A stretch of 56,119 bases of DNA from Actinomycetes bacterium (GTDB lineage: Bacteria > Actinomycetota > Acidimicrobiia > Acidimicrobiales > SZUA-35): assembly GCA_024280015.1 (NCBI GenBank), contig JAJRQY010000066.1:1-56119 (forward strand), read 5' to 3'. A program made the position numbers and the translations under genes. The notes beneath the pieces were generated by a model. The model did not search any database. It was not told where the DNA came from and saw only the letters and a list, made by a program, of their open reading frames with translations. The stretch's first letter is position 1. Every line of letters starts with the position of its first letter. This document shows positions 23,562-32,164 of the stretch, in pieces.

Positions 23562-25764
23562 TGCTTACCCTTTCGGTTGCTGCCTCAGCCCAGGTGGTGA
23601 TTTCTTCTCCCGGTTCGGGCGGACGCAAGGTCATGAGTTCATTGGATCCCCAGAACTCACAAGTCAAGGTGACGCGAACATAGGCTGAGCCATCGGAAAA
23701 GGCATCAACGGGCAGACCAAGCAGCCGCTCGGGCTGACCCTCTGAATTAGCCATTCCCCCTGGTCGCCATTGGGATCCGTCCCAAACGTCGAAGGCGGCG
23801 ATGGATCGTTTCGAGGCGGCGAGCACGAGGGCATCAGAGGTTGTTGGCGCCACGGCTGGTTTCAGCCTCATGGTCACACTGAAGTCATTGCATTGATTAG
23901 CAGCCGGGGAGTCAATGACTCGAGTACTCATGCCTCGCAGCATCTCAACAACGGTTGTGCCCGCTCCGTTGACCGAGCTTTGTACTCGTTCCACCGCCAC
24001 GAATGCGGTCCGGCCAGCATCAATCTGTCCACCTCGGGTCGAGTCCAACGGGCCGGGGGCATCCCGGGTCCAGCCAACGACTAGGGCAATGCCAGGGCCG
24101 CGCAGGTTGGGATGGGCCCCAAGCAGATTGCCAACAGCACCGGCATTGACCACACCGTCACGGTCCGGGGACCAGGGATCGTGGCGGTAGAGCTGTTCGA
24201 TCAACGGATCGCCCTCGGGTGAAAAGGCGCTCCCTGGTGTGACGGTCACGTCCTTGCTCTGGCCATCACCGATTGTTCCCAACCGAACCAGGCCTTGACC
24301 AACCACTAGGAAGGCTTCACCCAATTCGTAGCCGGAACGATTGGTGACGGTACCGACCAGCTTTTCACCGTCGGCCACCAGATCAATGTCCCACACCGGG
24401 TCGGTTCGGTCTTGACTGGTTTGGGCAGCAACAGTTCCCGTGCCACCCGGAGGCAGATCCAGCGTGAGGTCCGATCCGTGGACCTGAGGGGCCGTTGGCA
24501 CCCGACCGGGGCCTTCCTCCCAAAAGAACGACTCGTCAACGCGGACCGTCGATGCCTTCCAACCGTCTCGCAGCTTCAGTCCTTCCTGTCCTCCGTTGGG
24601 CGAACTAACCAAGATCTCGGTTCGAACAAGACGTGTCGTTGGCAGATCAGCAACGACGGTGGCATGGGCAGTGGCAACACCGAGTCGCTGCCGTTGACCA
24701 AGTACATAGACACCGCCGGTAGCCAGCAATGCCACCAGAGGTACCGCGATCCAGAAAGAGGTTTCCCGCCGACTCTTCTTCAGAAGCAACCAGAGCACCG
24801 GACCGACCAGGACGGTGTAGCCAGCCAGGAGGATCAGGATCGTCTTGATGCTCGGGACTTCAAGCCCGGCATCCTGCGCCAGGATCATGGTTGTTGGGAA
24901 CGATCCGAATCCCTCGCTCCCCCAGGGCATCTCATCACTATTGCGAGACACCGTCGGTCCCACCATGCGGTCATAGGAACCACCAGCTGCATCACCATTG
25001 GTAAAGATCACCGTTCCCAGGCCATAGGTAGTGACGGTTTCGTCTGGGTTGTCAACGGCAAAGGGGATGTTCGTGCCCGGAGCCTCATCAACCAGAAGAA
25101 CACCGCCGCTGGATCCGACCCACTGCTCAATCGTGGCCAGCTGCTGGGGGTCGAGATTTCTCAGGTCTTGGGCAGTGGCTAACACATGGTCAAAAGGAGA
25201 CAGGATGTCGGGTCCCGAATTGAGAATGTCGGGGTCGAGGCTGTAGAACCGGGCAATGCCAAGATCGAGACTCAGGTCGGCGGTTTCTGGCAGGTTCCTG
25301 GCCGCCAGATCGGGCAAGACACCGACCAGCTCATCGCTGCCTGCAGTTTGCAGATTGACCCGAATGGTCTTGTCGTCCTTGCCGTCTCGAGACTCGAACC
25401 TGACCGAAATCTGACTACCCCACGGTGGGGTCTGCACGATCATCACAAAGTCTTTGGCGCTTCCGCCGGGCACCTCAATGTCCAGCTGACCCGAGGGGAT
25501 GCCGTCGACGGTGGCGATCAGGGTTCCGGCAATGGCGCGATCACTGGAGATGGTGATCAGTAGCGGAGTTGGAGTTCCCGGCTGATACCGACCGCCAGCT
25601 GGTGTTGTGGCTTCTACCTCAGTTTCTGCCCCTGCTGGCAAGGCAAAACCAGCAACAATCAGCATGAGAACAGCCAAAAAAGTGGGAATCCGGGCAGGCC
25701 GAATCGCTGGAGTTGAGGACGCCATAACTACTGTGACGTTCGAACAGGGCCGCCGGTTCCGCAT
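23554..25764 (-). CDS. Secreted/membrane-anchored protein heading the ABC-MoxR-vWA locus
   Basis: The 736-aa protein has a hydrophobic signal-like segment (about residues 27-44, ending PAGAE), a long external beta-rich region, two TM helices in the middle (about 305-325 and 333-352) and a second large domain. The external region includes a glutamine-amidotransferase-like stretch, DHVLATAQDLRNLDPQQLA and VGSSGGVLLVDEA, as found in membrane proteins next to ABC exporters. I do not recognise a named family. A TATTTT box 8 nt before ATG 25764 supports this start; ATG 25725 would give a shorter signal peptide. Confidence 0.8.
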   Translation of the reverse strand: MRNRRPCSNVTVVMASSTPAIRPARIPTFLAVLMLIVAGFALPAGAETEVEATTPAGGRYQPGTPTPLLITISSDRAIAGTLIATVDGIPSGQLDIEVPGGSAKDFVMIVQTPPWGSQISVRFESRDGKDDKTIRVNLQTAGSDELVGVLPDLAARNLPETADLSLDLGIARFYSLDPDILNSGPDILSPFDHVLATAQDLRNLDPQQLATIEQWVGSSGGVLLVDEAPGTNIPFAVDNPDETVTTYGLGTVIFTNGDAAGGSYDRMVGPTVSRNSDEMPWGSEGFGSFPTTMILAQDAGLEVPSIKTILILLAGYTVLVGPVLWLLLKKSRRETSFWIAVPLVALLATGGVYVLGQRQRLGVATAHATVVADLPTTRLVRTEILVSSPNGGQEGLKLRDGWKASTVRVDESFFWEEGPGRVPTAPQVHGSDLTLDLPPGGTGTVAAQTSQDRTDPVWDIDLVADGEKLVGTVTNRSGYELGEAFLVVGQGLVRLGTIGDGQSKDVTVTPGSAFSPEGDPLIEQLYRHDPWSPDRDGVVNAGAVGNLLGAHPNLRGPGIALVVGWTRDAPGPLDSTRGGQIDAGRTAFVAVERVQSSVNGAGTTVVEMLRGMSTRVIDSPAANQCNDFSVTMRLKPAVAPTTSDALVLAASKRSIAAFDVWDGSQWRPGGMANSEGQPERLLGLPVDAFSDGSAYVRVTLTCEFWGSNELMTLRPPEPGEEITTWAEAATERVSNG

Positions 25765-25802
25765 ACTCGCAGAAAATAGCGGAAATTCTTAGCTGAGCGC
25801 GG

Positions 25803-26567
25803 TCATGCGACGGGAAGGCCTCGGTTGGCCTTCATCGAAGCAAGCTCGCTCTCAATAATTGAGCGAACCTGGTCCCGCAATTGGGGCACATCCTCGACTG
25901 TCAATCCATCGGTACTGATTGGTTCAAGAATTCGTACCTCAGCATCGGAGTCGCCAAATCGCCAATCGTCCTTACGCAACGCTGAGCGAGTCCCAAGCAC
26001 CACCAGCGGAAGGATTGGAACTTGGGCATCAATGGCCATTCGGAACGCCCCGTTCTTGAACTCTTGCAGCTCACCGGTTTTGGAACGACTGCCTTCGGGA
26101 AAAATCATGACCGACACGTTCTTCTGCAGCCGATCATGGCACTGCCGGATTGCCTCGGCGGTACTGGCCTTGTCACCCCTCGACAACTTGATATCGCCGG
26201 CCAAGCTCATGAGCCAGCCAACAACAGGAATCTTGAAGAAGGTGTCCTTCGACAGCCATTTCATCTCCATTGGCAGATGCGAGATCAGCAAAATGTCGAC
26301 GAAGCTCTCGTGGTTAGCCACAACAACGTAGGGATTGCGGGGATTGTCCGGGACCTCGCCCGAGACGGTGAACTTCCAAAGAGGATTGGTTCTCTGATGG
26401 AAGACAACAACCTTGCGAAACAGGTAGCCCGCAGCGTAGCGGCCGGAGTCAAACGGAGCCGTCACCAACCGAACAACGGCCACCATTGGCAACCATACGA
26501 CAAGCGATATGGCAAAAATCGTCCAGCTATAGACACTGATGACCGTTCGGCCAAGACTTGAACGCAT
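25803..26567 (-). CDS. plsC: 1-acyl-sn-glycerol-3-phosphate acyltransferase
   Basis: The 254-aa protein has an N-terminal membrane helix followed by the PlsC motifs NHESFVD (catalytic HX4D), FPEGSRSKTGEL (glycerophosphate binding) and VPILPLVV. The enzyme acylates lysophosphatidic acid to phosphatidic acid in phospholipid synthesis at the inner membrane face. TACACT, 6 nt before the ATG, marks a leaderless promoter. It is a stand-alone gene here. Confidence 0.92.
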   Translation of the reverse strand: MRSSLGRTVISVYSWTIFAISLVVWLPMVAVVRLVTAPFDSGRYAAGYLFRKVVVFHQRTNPLWKFTVSGEVPDNPRNPYVVVANHESFVDILLISHLPMEMKWLSKDTFFKIPVVGWLMSLAGDIKLSRGDKASTAEAIRQCHDRLQKNVSVMIFPEGSRSKTGELQEFKNGAFRMAIDAQVPILPLVVLGTRSALRKDDWRFGDSDAEVRILEPISTDGLTVEDVPQLRDQVRSIIESELASMKANRGLPVA

Positions 26568-26625
26568 GGGGACAGTGTAGATTTCTTCGGGCTTTCTTGG
26601 TCAATTTCGCTGCTTTACTGTCCTA

Positions 26626-27336
26626 ATGCCCGACCGATCGAACCAGCCCGAGTTTGTAGAGTTAGAAGCCGAAGCCGTGCTCTTTGACAATGATGGTGTC
26701 CTGGTCGACTCTCACGATCTGGTCGAAGTCGCCTGGACAAAGCTGGCCCAAGAGTTCTCCCTCGATGTCGAAACCCTGCTCGCTCAGATCGCCGGTGTCC
26801 GAGCAATCGACACCCTTGTCCAATACTTGGAGCAGCCATCTCTGGACCGGGCCATCGCTCATCTGGAGCAGATCGAGATGGAGCTCGCTCCCCAGACGAA
26901 GTCCCTGCATGGGGCCGTTCAGTTCTTGAACTCCCTGCCGACGAACAGGTGGAGCATTGTTACCTCGGCCAGCCGACGCTTGGCGTTGGCCCGCTGGTCT
27001 GGCGCTGGAATCCCGATCCCGACCAACACGGTCACTGCTGATGATGTCACGCGGGGCAAGCCCGATCCGGAGCCCTTCATTGCCGGCGCACACATGCTCA
27101 GAGCACAAATCGAGCATTGCCTGGTGTTCGAAGACTCCGAAAGTGGTGCGCGTGCTGGGCTGGCGGCCGGGGCCCGAGTCATCGCCGTTGGTGATACACC
27201 CTGGTCCTTCGAACCGGCCGCGCGAGTCCCTGACCTCTCCTTCGTCTCGTACCATCCGGCAAACAAGGCGGCCCGTGCGTCCAAGGAAACTAGTGGAGCT
27301 AACGCTCGCCTGGTTATCCAGATCCAGCCAACCTAG
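26626..27336 (+). CDS. HAD-superfamily phosphatase, beta-phosphoglucomutase-like subfamily
   Basis: The 236-aa protein contains HAD motif I as FDNDGVLVDS (nucleophile D21, acid D23), motif II in SIVTSASRR, K in RGKPDPEPF (motif III) and motif IV in LVFEDSESGARAGLAAG. The cap is the small helical type inserted after motif I. Sugar-phosphate phosphatase activity is likely; the substrate is unknown. It precedes the thiolase-like gene by 11 bp, probably in one transcript. Confidence 0.92.
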   Translation: MPDRSNQPEFVELEAEAVLFDNDGVLVDSHDLVEVAWTKLAQEFSLDVETLLAQIAGVRAIDTLVQYLEQPSLDRAIAHLEQIEMELAPQTKSLHGAVQFLNSLPTNRWSIVTSASRRLALARWSGAGIPIPTNTVTADDVTRGKPDPEPFIAGAHMLRAQIEHCLVFEDSESGARAGLAAGARVIAVGDTPWSFEPAARVPDLSFVSYHPANKAARASKETSGANARLVIQIQPT

Positions 27337-27347
27337 AGTCGCCGGTC

Positions 27348-28838
27348 ATGACCCTTGACCCACGTACACCCGTCATTGTTGGTGTGGCTCAGATTTCTCA
27401 GCGACCAGAGGACCCTGCCGACGCCCTAGAGCCAGTCGCACTGATGGAACAGGTCTTGCGTCAGGCCTCGGCTGAGGACGCTGGCTCCCATTCCCTGTTG
27501 GCCGAGCTTGGCGCCATCGCCGTGGTGCAAGGGGCGTGGAGCTATTCGGACCCGGGGCGCCTCCTGGCCACCGCAGTAGGGGCCGAGCAGGCTCGAACCA
27601 TCCTGTCCCGAAACGGCGGTAACACACCCCAATCCTTGGTCAATCACCTGGCCCAGCGGATTCAGCAAGGCCAGCTGGACTCCGTGGCCATCGTCGGAGC
27701 CGAAACTATCTGGTCGCGCCGCCGCCAACGCAAGACCGACACGGTTCGGCCCCGAACCAAGCAGTCTGAGGTCGAACCAGATGAGCGGTTCCAGACCGAG
27801 ATCGCCATGTCAACCGAGTTCGAAACTAGTCGGGGCATGCAAGCGCCAATCAACTTCTATCCACTATTCGAGTCGGCGATTCGGGCCAATAATGGCGAAA
27901 CCCTTGCCCAACACCGCACCCGGTTAGGCCAGTTGTGGGCTGGGTTCAACCAGGTGGCGGTTGACAACCCATACGGCTGGAACCGAGTACCCATGACGGC
28001 AAGCGAAATCGTCACCCCCACCCGGTCAAATCGTATGGTTGGCTTCCCCTATACCAAGGCCATGAACTCCAACTGGGACCTCGATCAGGCTGCGGGTCTG
28101 GTCATGTGCTCGGTCCAAACAGCGACTGCGGCCGGAGTGGAGCGGGATCGCTGGGTCTTCCCCCTAGCTGGGACTGATGCCCATGACACCTATGCCGTTT
28201 CGGAACGCCAGAACCTCTACTCGTCCCCGGCAATAGGTGAGGCGGGAAGGGCGCTAGCTGACCTCAGCGGCACCGAACCTAGCCAAGCCGACCACATTGA
28301 CTTGTATTCCTGTTTCCCGTCCGCTGTTCAGGTTGGGGCCGCCGAACTGGGAATTGAACTGGATCGCCAACTCACCGTGACTGGTGGTCTGACCTTCGCT
28401 GGCGGGCCCCTAAACAACTATGTCAGCCACTCGATCGCCACCATGGTTCAAGTCCTCCGAGACGATGCCGGATCGGTTGGGCTTGTCACCGCAAATGGGG
28501 GTTACTTGACTAAGCACGCCCTTGGTTTGTATTCAACTGAGCCGGGACCTCGCGGCCATTGCTTTGCCGACGTGCAAGCCGCCGTAGACGCGTACCCGAT
28601 CACGACGGTTGATCCGTCCTACGCTGGGCCAGCGACGATCGAGGCGTACACGGTTATGCACGGTCGATCCAGCGAAGGCGATGGCCCGATCCGAGCCCTG
28701 GCCGCGCTAACAACCCCAACCAATAGACGGACCTGGGCCAGCTGTTCCCAAGATGACACCATGGCCGCCCTGTTGCATGAAGAAGGGGTCGGGCGGAGTG
28801 TCGATTTAGACCCTGCTGGCAGTTTCACTCTTCGATAG
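27348..28838 (+). CDS. Thiolase-like protein (acetyl-CoA acetyltransferase family, TLP type)
   Basis: The 496-aa protein starts with TPVIVGVAQISQRPEDP and ends with a C-terminal extension beyond the thiolase core (after about residue 410), as in thiolase-like proteins of actinobacteria. The C-terminal motifs DLYSCFPSAVQ and NGGYLTKHALGLY are present, but the N-terminal catalytic cysteine is absent (VVQGAWSYSDPGR instead of a Cys site). It may act on acyl-CoA in a way other than classic condensation, perhaps in lipid metabolism. Confidence 0.88.
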   Translation: MTLDPRTPVIVGVAQISQRPEDPADALEPVALMEQVLRQASAEDAGSHSLLAELGAIAVVQGAWSYSDPGRLLATAVGAEQARTILSRNGGNTPQSLVNHLAQRIQQGQLDSVAIVGAETIWSRRRQRKTDTVRPRTKQSEVEPDERFQTEIAMSTEFETSRGMQAPINFYPLFESAIRANNGETLAQHRTRLGQLWAGFNQVAVDNPYGWNRVPMTASEIVTPTRSNRMVGFPYTKAMNSNWDLDQAAGLVMCSVQTATAAGVERDRWVFPLAGTDAHDTYAVSERQNLYSSPAIGEAGRALADLSGTEPSQADHIDLYSCFPSAVQVGAAELGIELDRQLTVTGGLTFAGGPLNNYVSHSIATMVQVLRDDAGSVGLVTANGGYLTKHALGLYSTEPGPRGHCFADVQAAVDAYPITTVDPSYAGPATIEAYTVMHGRSSEGDGPIRALAALTTPTNRRTWASCSQDDTMAALLHEEGVGRSVDLDPAGSFTLR

Positions 28839-28942
28839 CGGGCCAAGTCCGCTCAGCGGCAGGCCGAGTCCTTCAGAAATACCTCTCAGGCCGCCGAGAA
28901 CCCTGCCGATATTGAGAGTGACCCCCTATCGAAGGCCTCTCG

Positions 28943-31153
28943 GTGCGTCGCTCAACTCTCTTCATCTTCTTGCTTTTCATGTCCGCTGTTGCCACCGTTG
29001 CTGCTCCTACCTCAGCCGAAGCAGAGCTGTCCCCCAATGCTGACCCGATCTGGGGAGTTGAAGGAGTCATGGCGTCAGAATCCAACAACTTTGACGCCTC
29101 GGTCTGGGCCATCGAGCAGATTGGAAATGTCATCTATGTCGGCGGCAAGTTCACCTCCGTCACATCCGGACCCGGCGGACAAAGCAGCCCTCGTCTTGCG
29201 TTGGCCGCCTTCAACGCCAGCAATGGCCAATGGATTTCGACCTTTCTACCTGACGTGCAAGGTGGCAGCGTCTTCGCCCTCGAAGCCTCTCCTGACGGCA
29301 CGCGCTTGTTCCTAGCCGGTGACTTCACTTCCATTGCTGGGGCTCCAGACACCGCCGGTCTGGCCGCAATCAATCCATCAACGGGAGCACTTGACCCAAC
29401 CTGGCGGGCCGGACTTGAGCGCCCCTGGTCAACTCGCCACGCCATTGGACGAGCCATCGACATCCAGAACGATTGGCTCTACATTGGCGGCACCTTCTCT
29501 CATGTTCGTAGCGGTTCAAGCTTCCAACGCCATAGTCGAGTGGCCCGAGTGAACTTGAGCACCGGAGCGCCAGACCTCGCCTTTGATCCTGTTGTCGCCG
29601 GTGGAGGTGTCTGGGATATTGACCCCAGCCCGGATGGCACCAGGCTCTACGTTGCCGGGTTCTTCACCACCGTCAACGGTGATGCCGCCAACGGCGATCG
29701 CTTCGCCGCGGTTCAGACCGCAAACGGGGACCTGGTCGATGGTGTGCAGCCCTTTACCCCGAACCTGGAGTCCACGGGTCGCCAGTACGCCGTAATCGCC
29801 ACCGACACCAAGGTCTTTGTCGCTGGTGAAGAACACATGATCCAAGTTCTTGATGCCGACACCCTGACTCGGGTACAGGTTCATTTCACTGGTACTCCAA
29901 GCTTCATCAACCAATGGCCCTTGGCTGGAGGCGGCGACTTCCAAACTCTCGAACGAGTGGGAAATCGCGTCTACGCAGGCTGTCACTGTTGGAGTTACCA
30001 CCTGGAGCCATCGACCGGCGGTCAACTCTTCCCCACCCTGCAAGCTCCAGATGGCAACTGGACTCCGGTCAACTCTGTTCTTGCCTATGAAGCCGAAACT
30101 GGAGCTCACATTGAGAGCTTCGCCGTTGAGCTTTCTGGCAAGTCAGGAACATGGGCTATCCATGGCTCGCCCAACCAGTGTCTCTGGGTTGGAGGACAGT
30201 TGTCCCAATCTGCTGGCAACTGGGTTGGCAATCTGGCCCGCTTCTGCCAAGCGGGACAACAGGTGGACGCCGAGCGGCCATCCACACCAGGCGGGTTGCG
30301 AGACGACAATGGCGGGGCGGCGGAGATCGCCCTTCGTTGGACCGGTTCCAGCGACAATGTCGCCGTTGTTGGCTATGAGATCTACCGCTCGACTGATGGA
30401 ACAGTCGGGCCTGCGTTGGCAACAACGTCGGTGAATGATCCATCCGGTGGCACCGAGTTTGTCGACACCACTCCAGTGGATGGCACCTCCTACAGCTACG
30501 CCGTCAAGGCCTTTGATGCCGCGGGAAACTACAGCTGGCGTTCCAATCTTGTGGCGCTAGAGGCTGGCTCTCAGGCTGATACCCAGCGTCCAAGTTCACC
30601 CAAGGGTCTGGCCCTTTCATCCGCTGACCTGACCACGATCAGCTTGGACTGGAACGATTCATCCGACAATGTCGGCGTCACGGGCTATGAGATTTACCGC
30701 TCAACCGACGGCACCCTCGGCCCACTCCTGGGGACCTCCACCGCCAGCGACTACCAAGACACAACCGCCACCGTTGGCACCGTCTATACCTATGCGGTGA
30801 AGGCCCTCGACGAAGCAGGCAACACAAGCTGGCGCTCGAATCTGGCGACAGGTTCGACGTCGGCGGCAACCGATTCGGAGCGGCCAAGCACCCCGACAGG
30901 TCTTCAAGCTGGGCTGGCCAATACTCATGTCACCCTCGACTGGAACGATTCAACTGACAATGTCGGTGTCACGGGCTATGAGATCTACCGCTCAACCGAC
31001 GGCACCCTTGGCCCACTGCTAGGCACCTCTTCCACCAGCGACTACCAAGACACCACTGCCGTAGCTGGAACAACCTATTCCTACGCGGTGAAGGCCATCG
31101 ATGAAGCTGGCAACTCAAGCTGGCGCTCCAACCTCACCCCAATCACTCCCTAG
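28943..31153 (+). CDS. Secreted beta-propeller-like protein with three FN3 domains
   Basis: The 736-aa protein has a signal peptide (about residues 1-28), an N-terminal region of repeated VYVGGKFTSV / LFLAGDFTSIAG / LYVAGFFTTVNG motifs that looks like a delta-60/propeller fold (about 45-430), with VYAGCHCW near residue 345. Three fibronectin type III repeats of about 97 aa follow (SDNVGVTGYEIYRSTDGTLG). The last two FN3 repeats are nearly identical at DNA level. There is no cell-wall anchor motif, so it is probably released or loosely bound. A paralogue lies at 53996-55768. Role unknown; surface binding is a guess. Confidence 0.85.
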   Translation: MRRSTLFIFLLFMSAVATVAAPTSAEAELSPNADPIWGVEGVMASESNNFDASVWAIEQIGNVIYVGGKFTSVTSGPGGQSSPRLALAAFNASNGQWISTFLPDVQGGSVFALEASPDGTRLFLAGDFTSIAGAPDTAGLAAINPSTGALDPTWRAGLERPWSTRHAIGRAIDIQNDWLYIGGTFSHVRSGSSFQRHSRVARVNLSTGAPDLAFDPVVAGGGVWDIDPSPDGTRLYVAGFFTTVNGDAANGDRFAAVQTANGDLVDGVQPFTPNLESTGRQYAVIATDTKVFVAGEEHMIQVLDADTLTRVQVHFTGTPSFINQWPLAGGGDFQTLERVGNRVYAGCHCWSYHLEPSTGGQLFPTLQAPDGNWTPVNSVLAYEAETGAHIESFAVELSGKSGTWAIHGSPNQCLWVGGQLSQSAGNWVGNLARFCQAGQQVDAERPSTPGGLRDDNGGAAEIALRWTGSSDNVAVVGYEIYRSTDGTVGPALATTSVNDPSGGTEFVDTTPVDGTSYSYAVKAFDAAGNYSWRSNLVALEAGSQADTQRPSSPKGLALSSADLTTISLDWNDSSDNVGVTGYEIYRSTDGTLGPLLGTSTASDYQDTTATVGTVYTYAVKALDEAGNTSWRSNLATGSTSAATDSERPSTPTGLQAGLANTHVTLDWNDSTDNVGVTGYEIYRSTDGTLGPLLGTSSTSDYQDTTAVAGTTYSYAVKAIDEAGNSSWRSNLTPITP

Positions 31154-31168
31154 GGCTATCTGATCAGC

Positions 31169-31432
31169 TCAAAGTCCTGGACGGGGCGGCGGGCCGATGT
31201 TGACAATCACGATGGTCTTGCGGCCATGATCGACATCGGCTGTCCACCAAATGATTGTCCCTGGAATTCGATTCCGAGCACCACTAATCAAGGTCTCAGG
31301 ACGCGCTGTGCAGGTTCCGATTATTCTCGATGAGACTTGACCAGCTGTCACTGTGCTGGTTCCACCCTTGCCCATTGCCGAATCGACCCACCGTGCGAGT
31401 TCGTTGAGGTTGACGAGGTACTCGTCAGTCAC
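31169..31432 (-). CDS. Small hypothetical protein, downstream partner of an overlapping pair
   Basis: From GTG 31432 the frame encodes 87 aa starting VTDEYLVNLNELARWVDSAM and ending in a hydrophobic IVIVNIGPPPRPGL. The GTG overlaps the TGA of the 80-aa gene upstream (GTGA), which argues for translational coupling, not a frameshift. No family recognised. Confidence 0.5.
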   Translation of the reverse strand: MTDEYLVNLNELARWVDSAMGKGGTSTVTAGQVSSRIIGTCTARPETLISGARNRIPGTIIWWTADVDHGRKTIVIVNIGPPPRPGL

Positions 31433-31671
31433 GAAACCGCTGGGTCGGCGTCGGCAAGAACCCAATCATGTCCGTGGCGTTCGAAAAGGCGAGTGATCAT
31501 CTCAAGATTGTCGGCCGCAGAAAGGAAGTCCAGATCCGGATGGTCGGGATTGAGATACGTACCCTTCTCGGTCACGACAAAACCAAGACGCGCCGCCTCT
31601 ACGACATACTCATCTCCCGTTAGCGAGTTGAGGTGTTGGATGTTGTCCAACGTTTTCTCGATCTTGTCCAT
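31429..31671 (-). CDS. Small hypothetical protein, upstream partner of an overlapping pair
   Basis: An 80-aa acidic protein (MDKIEKTLDNIQHLNSLTGD at the start) with no TM helix or signal. TAGAGT lies 6 nt before the ATG, matching the leaderless promoters of this window. It overlaps an 87-aa gene by GTGA. The two-gene layout resembles toxin-antitoxin or immunity pairs, but no domain supports that. Confidence 0.55.
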   Translation of the reverse strand: MDKIEKTLDNIQHLNSLTGDEYVVEAARLGFVVTEKGTYLNPDHPDLDFLSAADNLEMITRLFERHGHDWVLADADPAVS

Positions 31672-31800
31672 TCCTCAACTCTAGTGCCTCTATGCCCAGC
31701 GCGAAAGGCGCGTTAGTCGCCTTGATGCATGTCTTGGTCACGACCACCAGACGTCTGACGCACCGCTAGCTGGTTTCCAGAGCAGCACCAGATCATCGAT

Positions 31801-32070
31801 CTACTCTGATCGAAGCAACCGGCAATACCGGACTTCGGAAACCTCAACGCCCTCCATCACCTCGACCTTTGAGGCACCGTCGAAGTGCCAACCTTCCCGT
31901 TCATAGAATCGACGAGCTCGACGATTTTCTGTGGCGACCCAAAGAATGGCCTCGGCATAGCCAAGCTCTCGAAGTGACTCGACACAGACGGCTTGCCAGG
32001 ATCGAACATGTACTCGACCAAGCGCGGCCGCATCGTCCAGAACCGCGTCGCGGATTACTGCCTTGGCCAT
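31801..32070 (-). pseudogene. GNAT acetyltransferase with a large internal deletion
   Basis: The 89-aa frame has both ends of a GNAT enzyme but not the middle. The N-terminus (VIRDAVLDDAAALGRVHVRSW) corresponds to the first strand and helix, and it jumps at about residue 31 to the late motif LRELGYAEAILWVATENRRA and FYEREGWHFDG. About 80 residues, including the acetyl-CoA-binding R/QxxGxG/A loop, are absent. The frame has survived the deletion, so a short protein could be made, but acetyltransferase activity is not expected. Confidence 0.75.
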
Positions 32071-32164
32071 GGTCTATTCTGGCACATGTCCAGTGGGACC
32101 TGGACGAGTAAATCAAGGGAACGCCTGGAGCACCAAGACTGTTCCGATCAGCAATACTGGGGGC

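Noticed and set aside
31429-31465. Frameshift joining the two small genes into one
   Set aside because: The GTG start at 31432 overlaps the TGA as GTGA, a normal coupling signal, so two genes are more likely, although a frameshift is not excluded.
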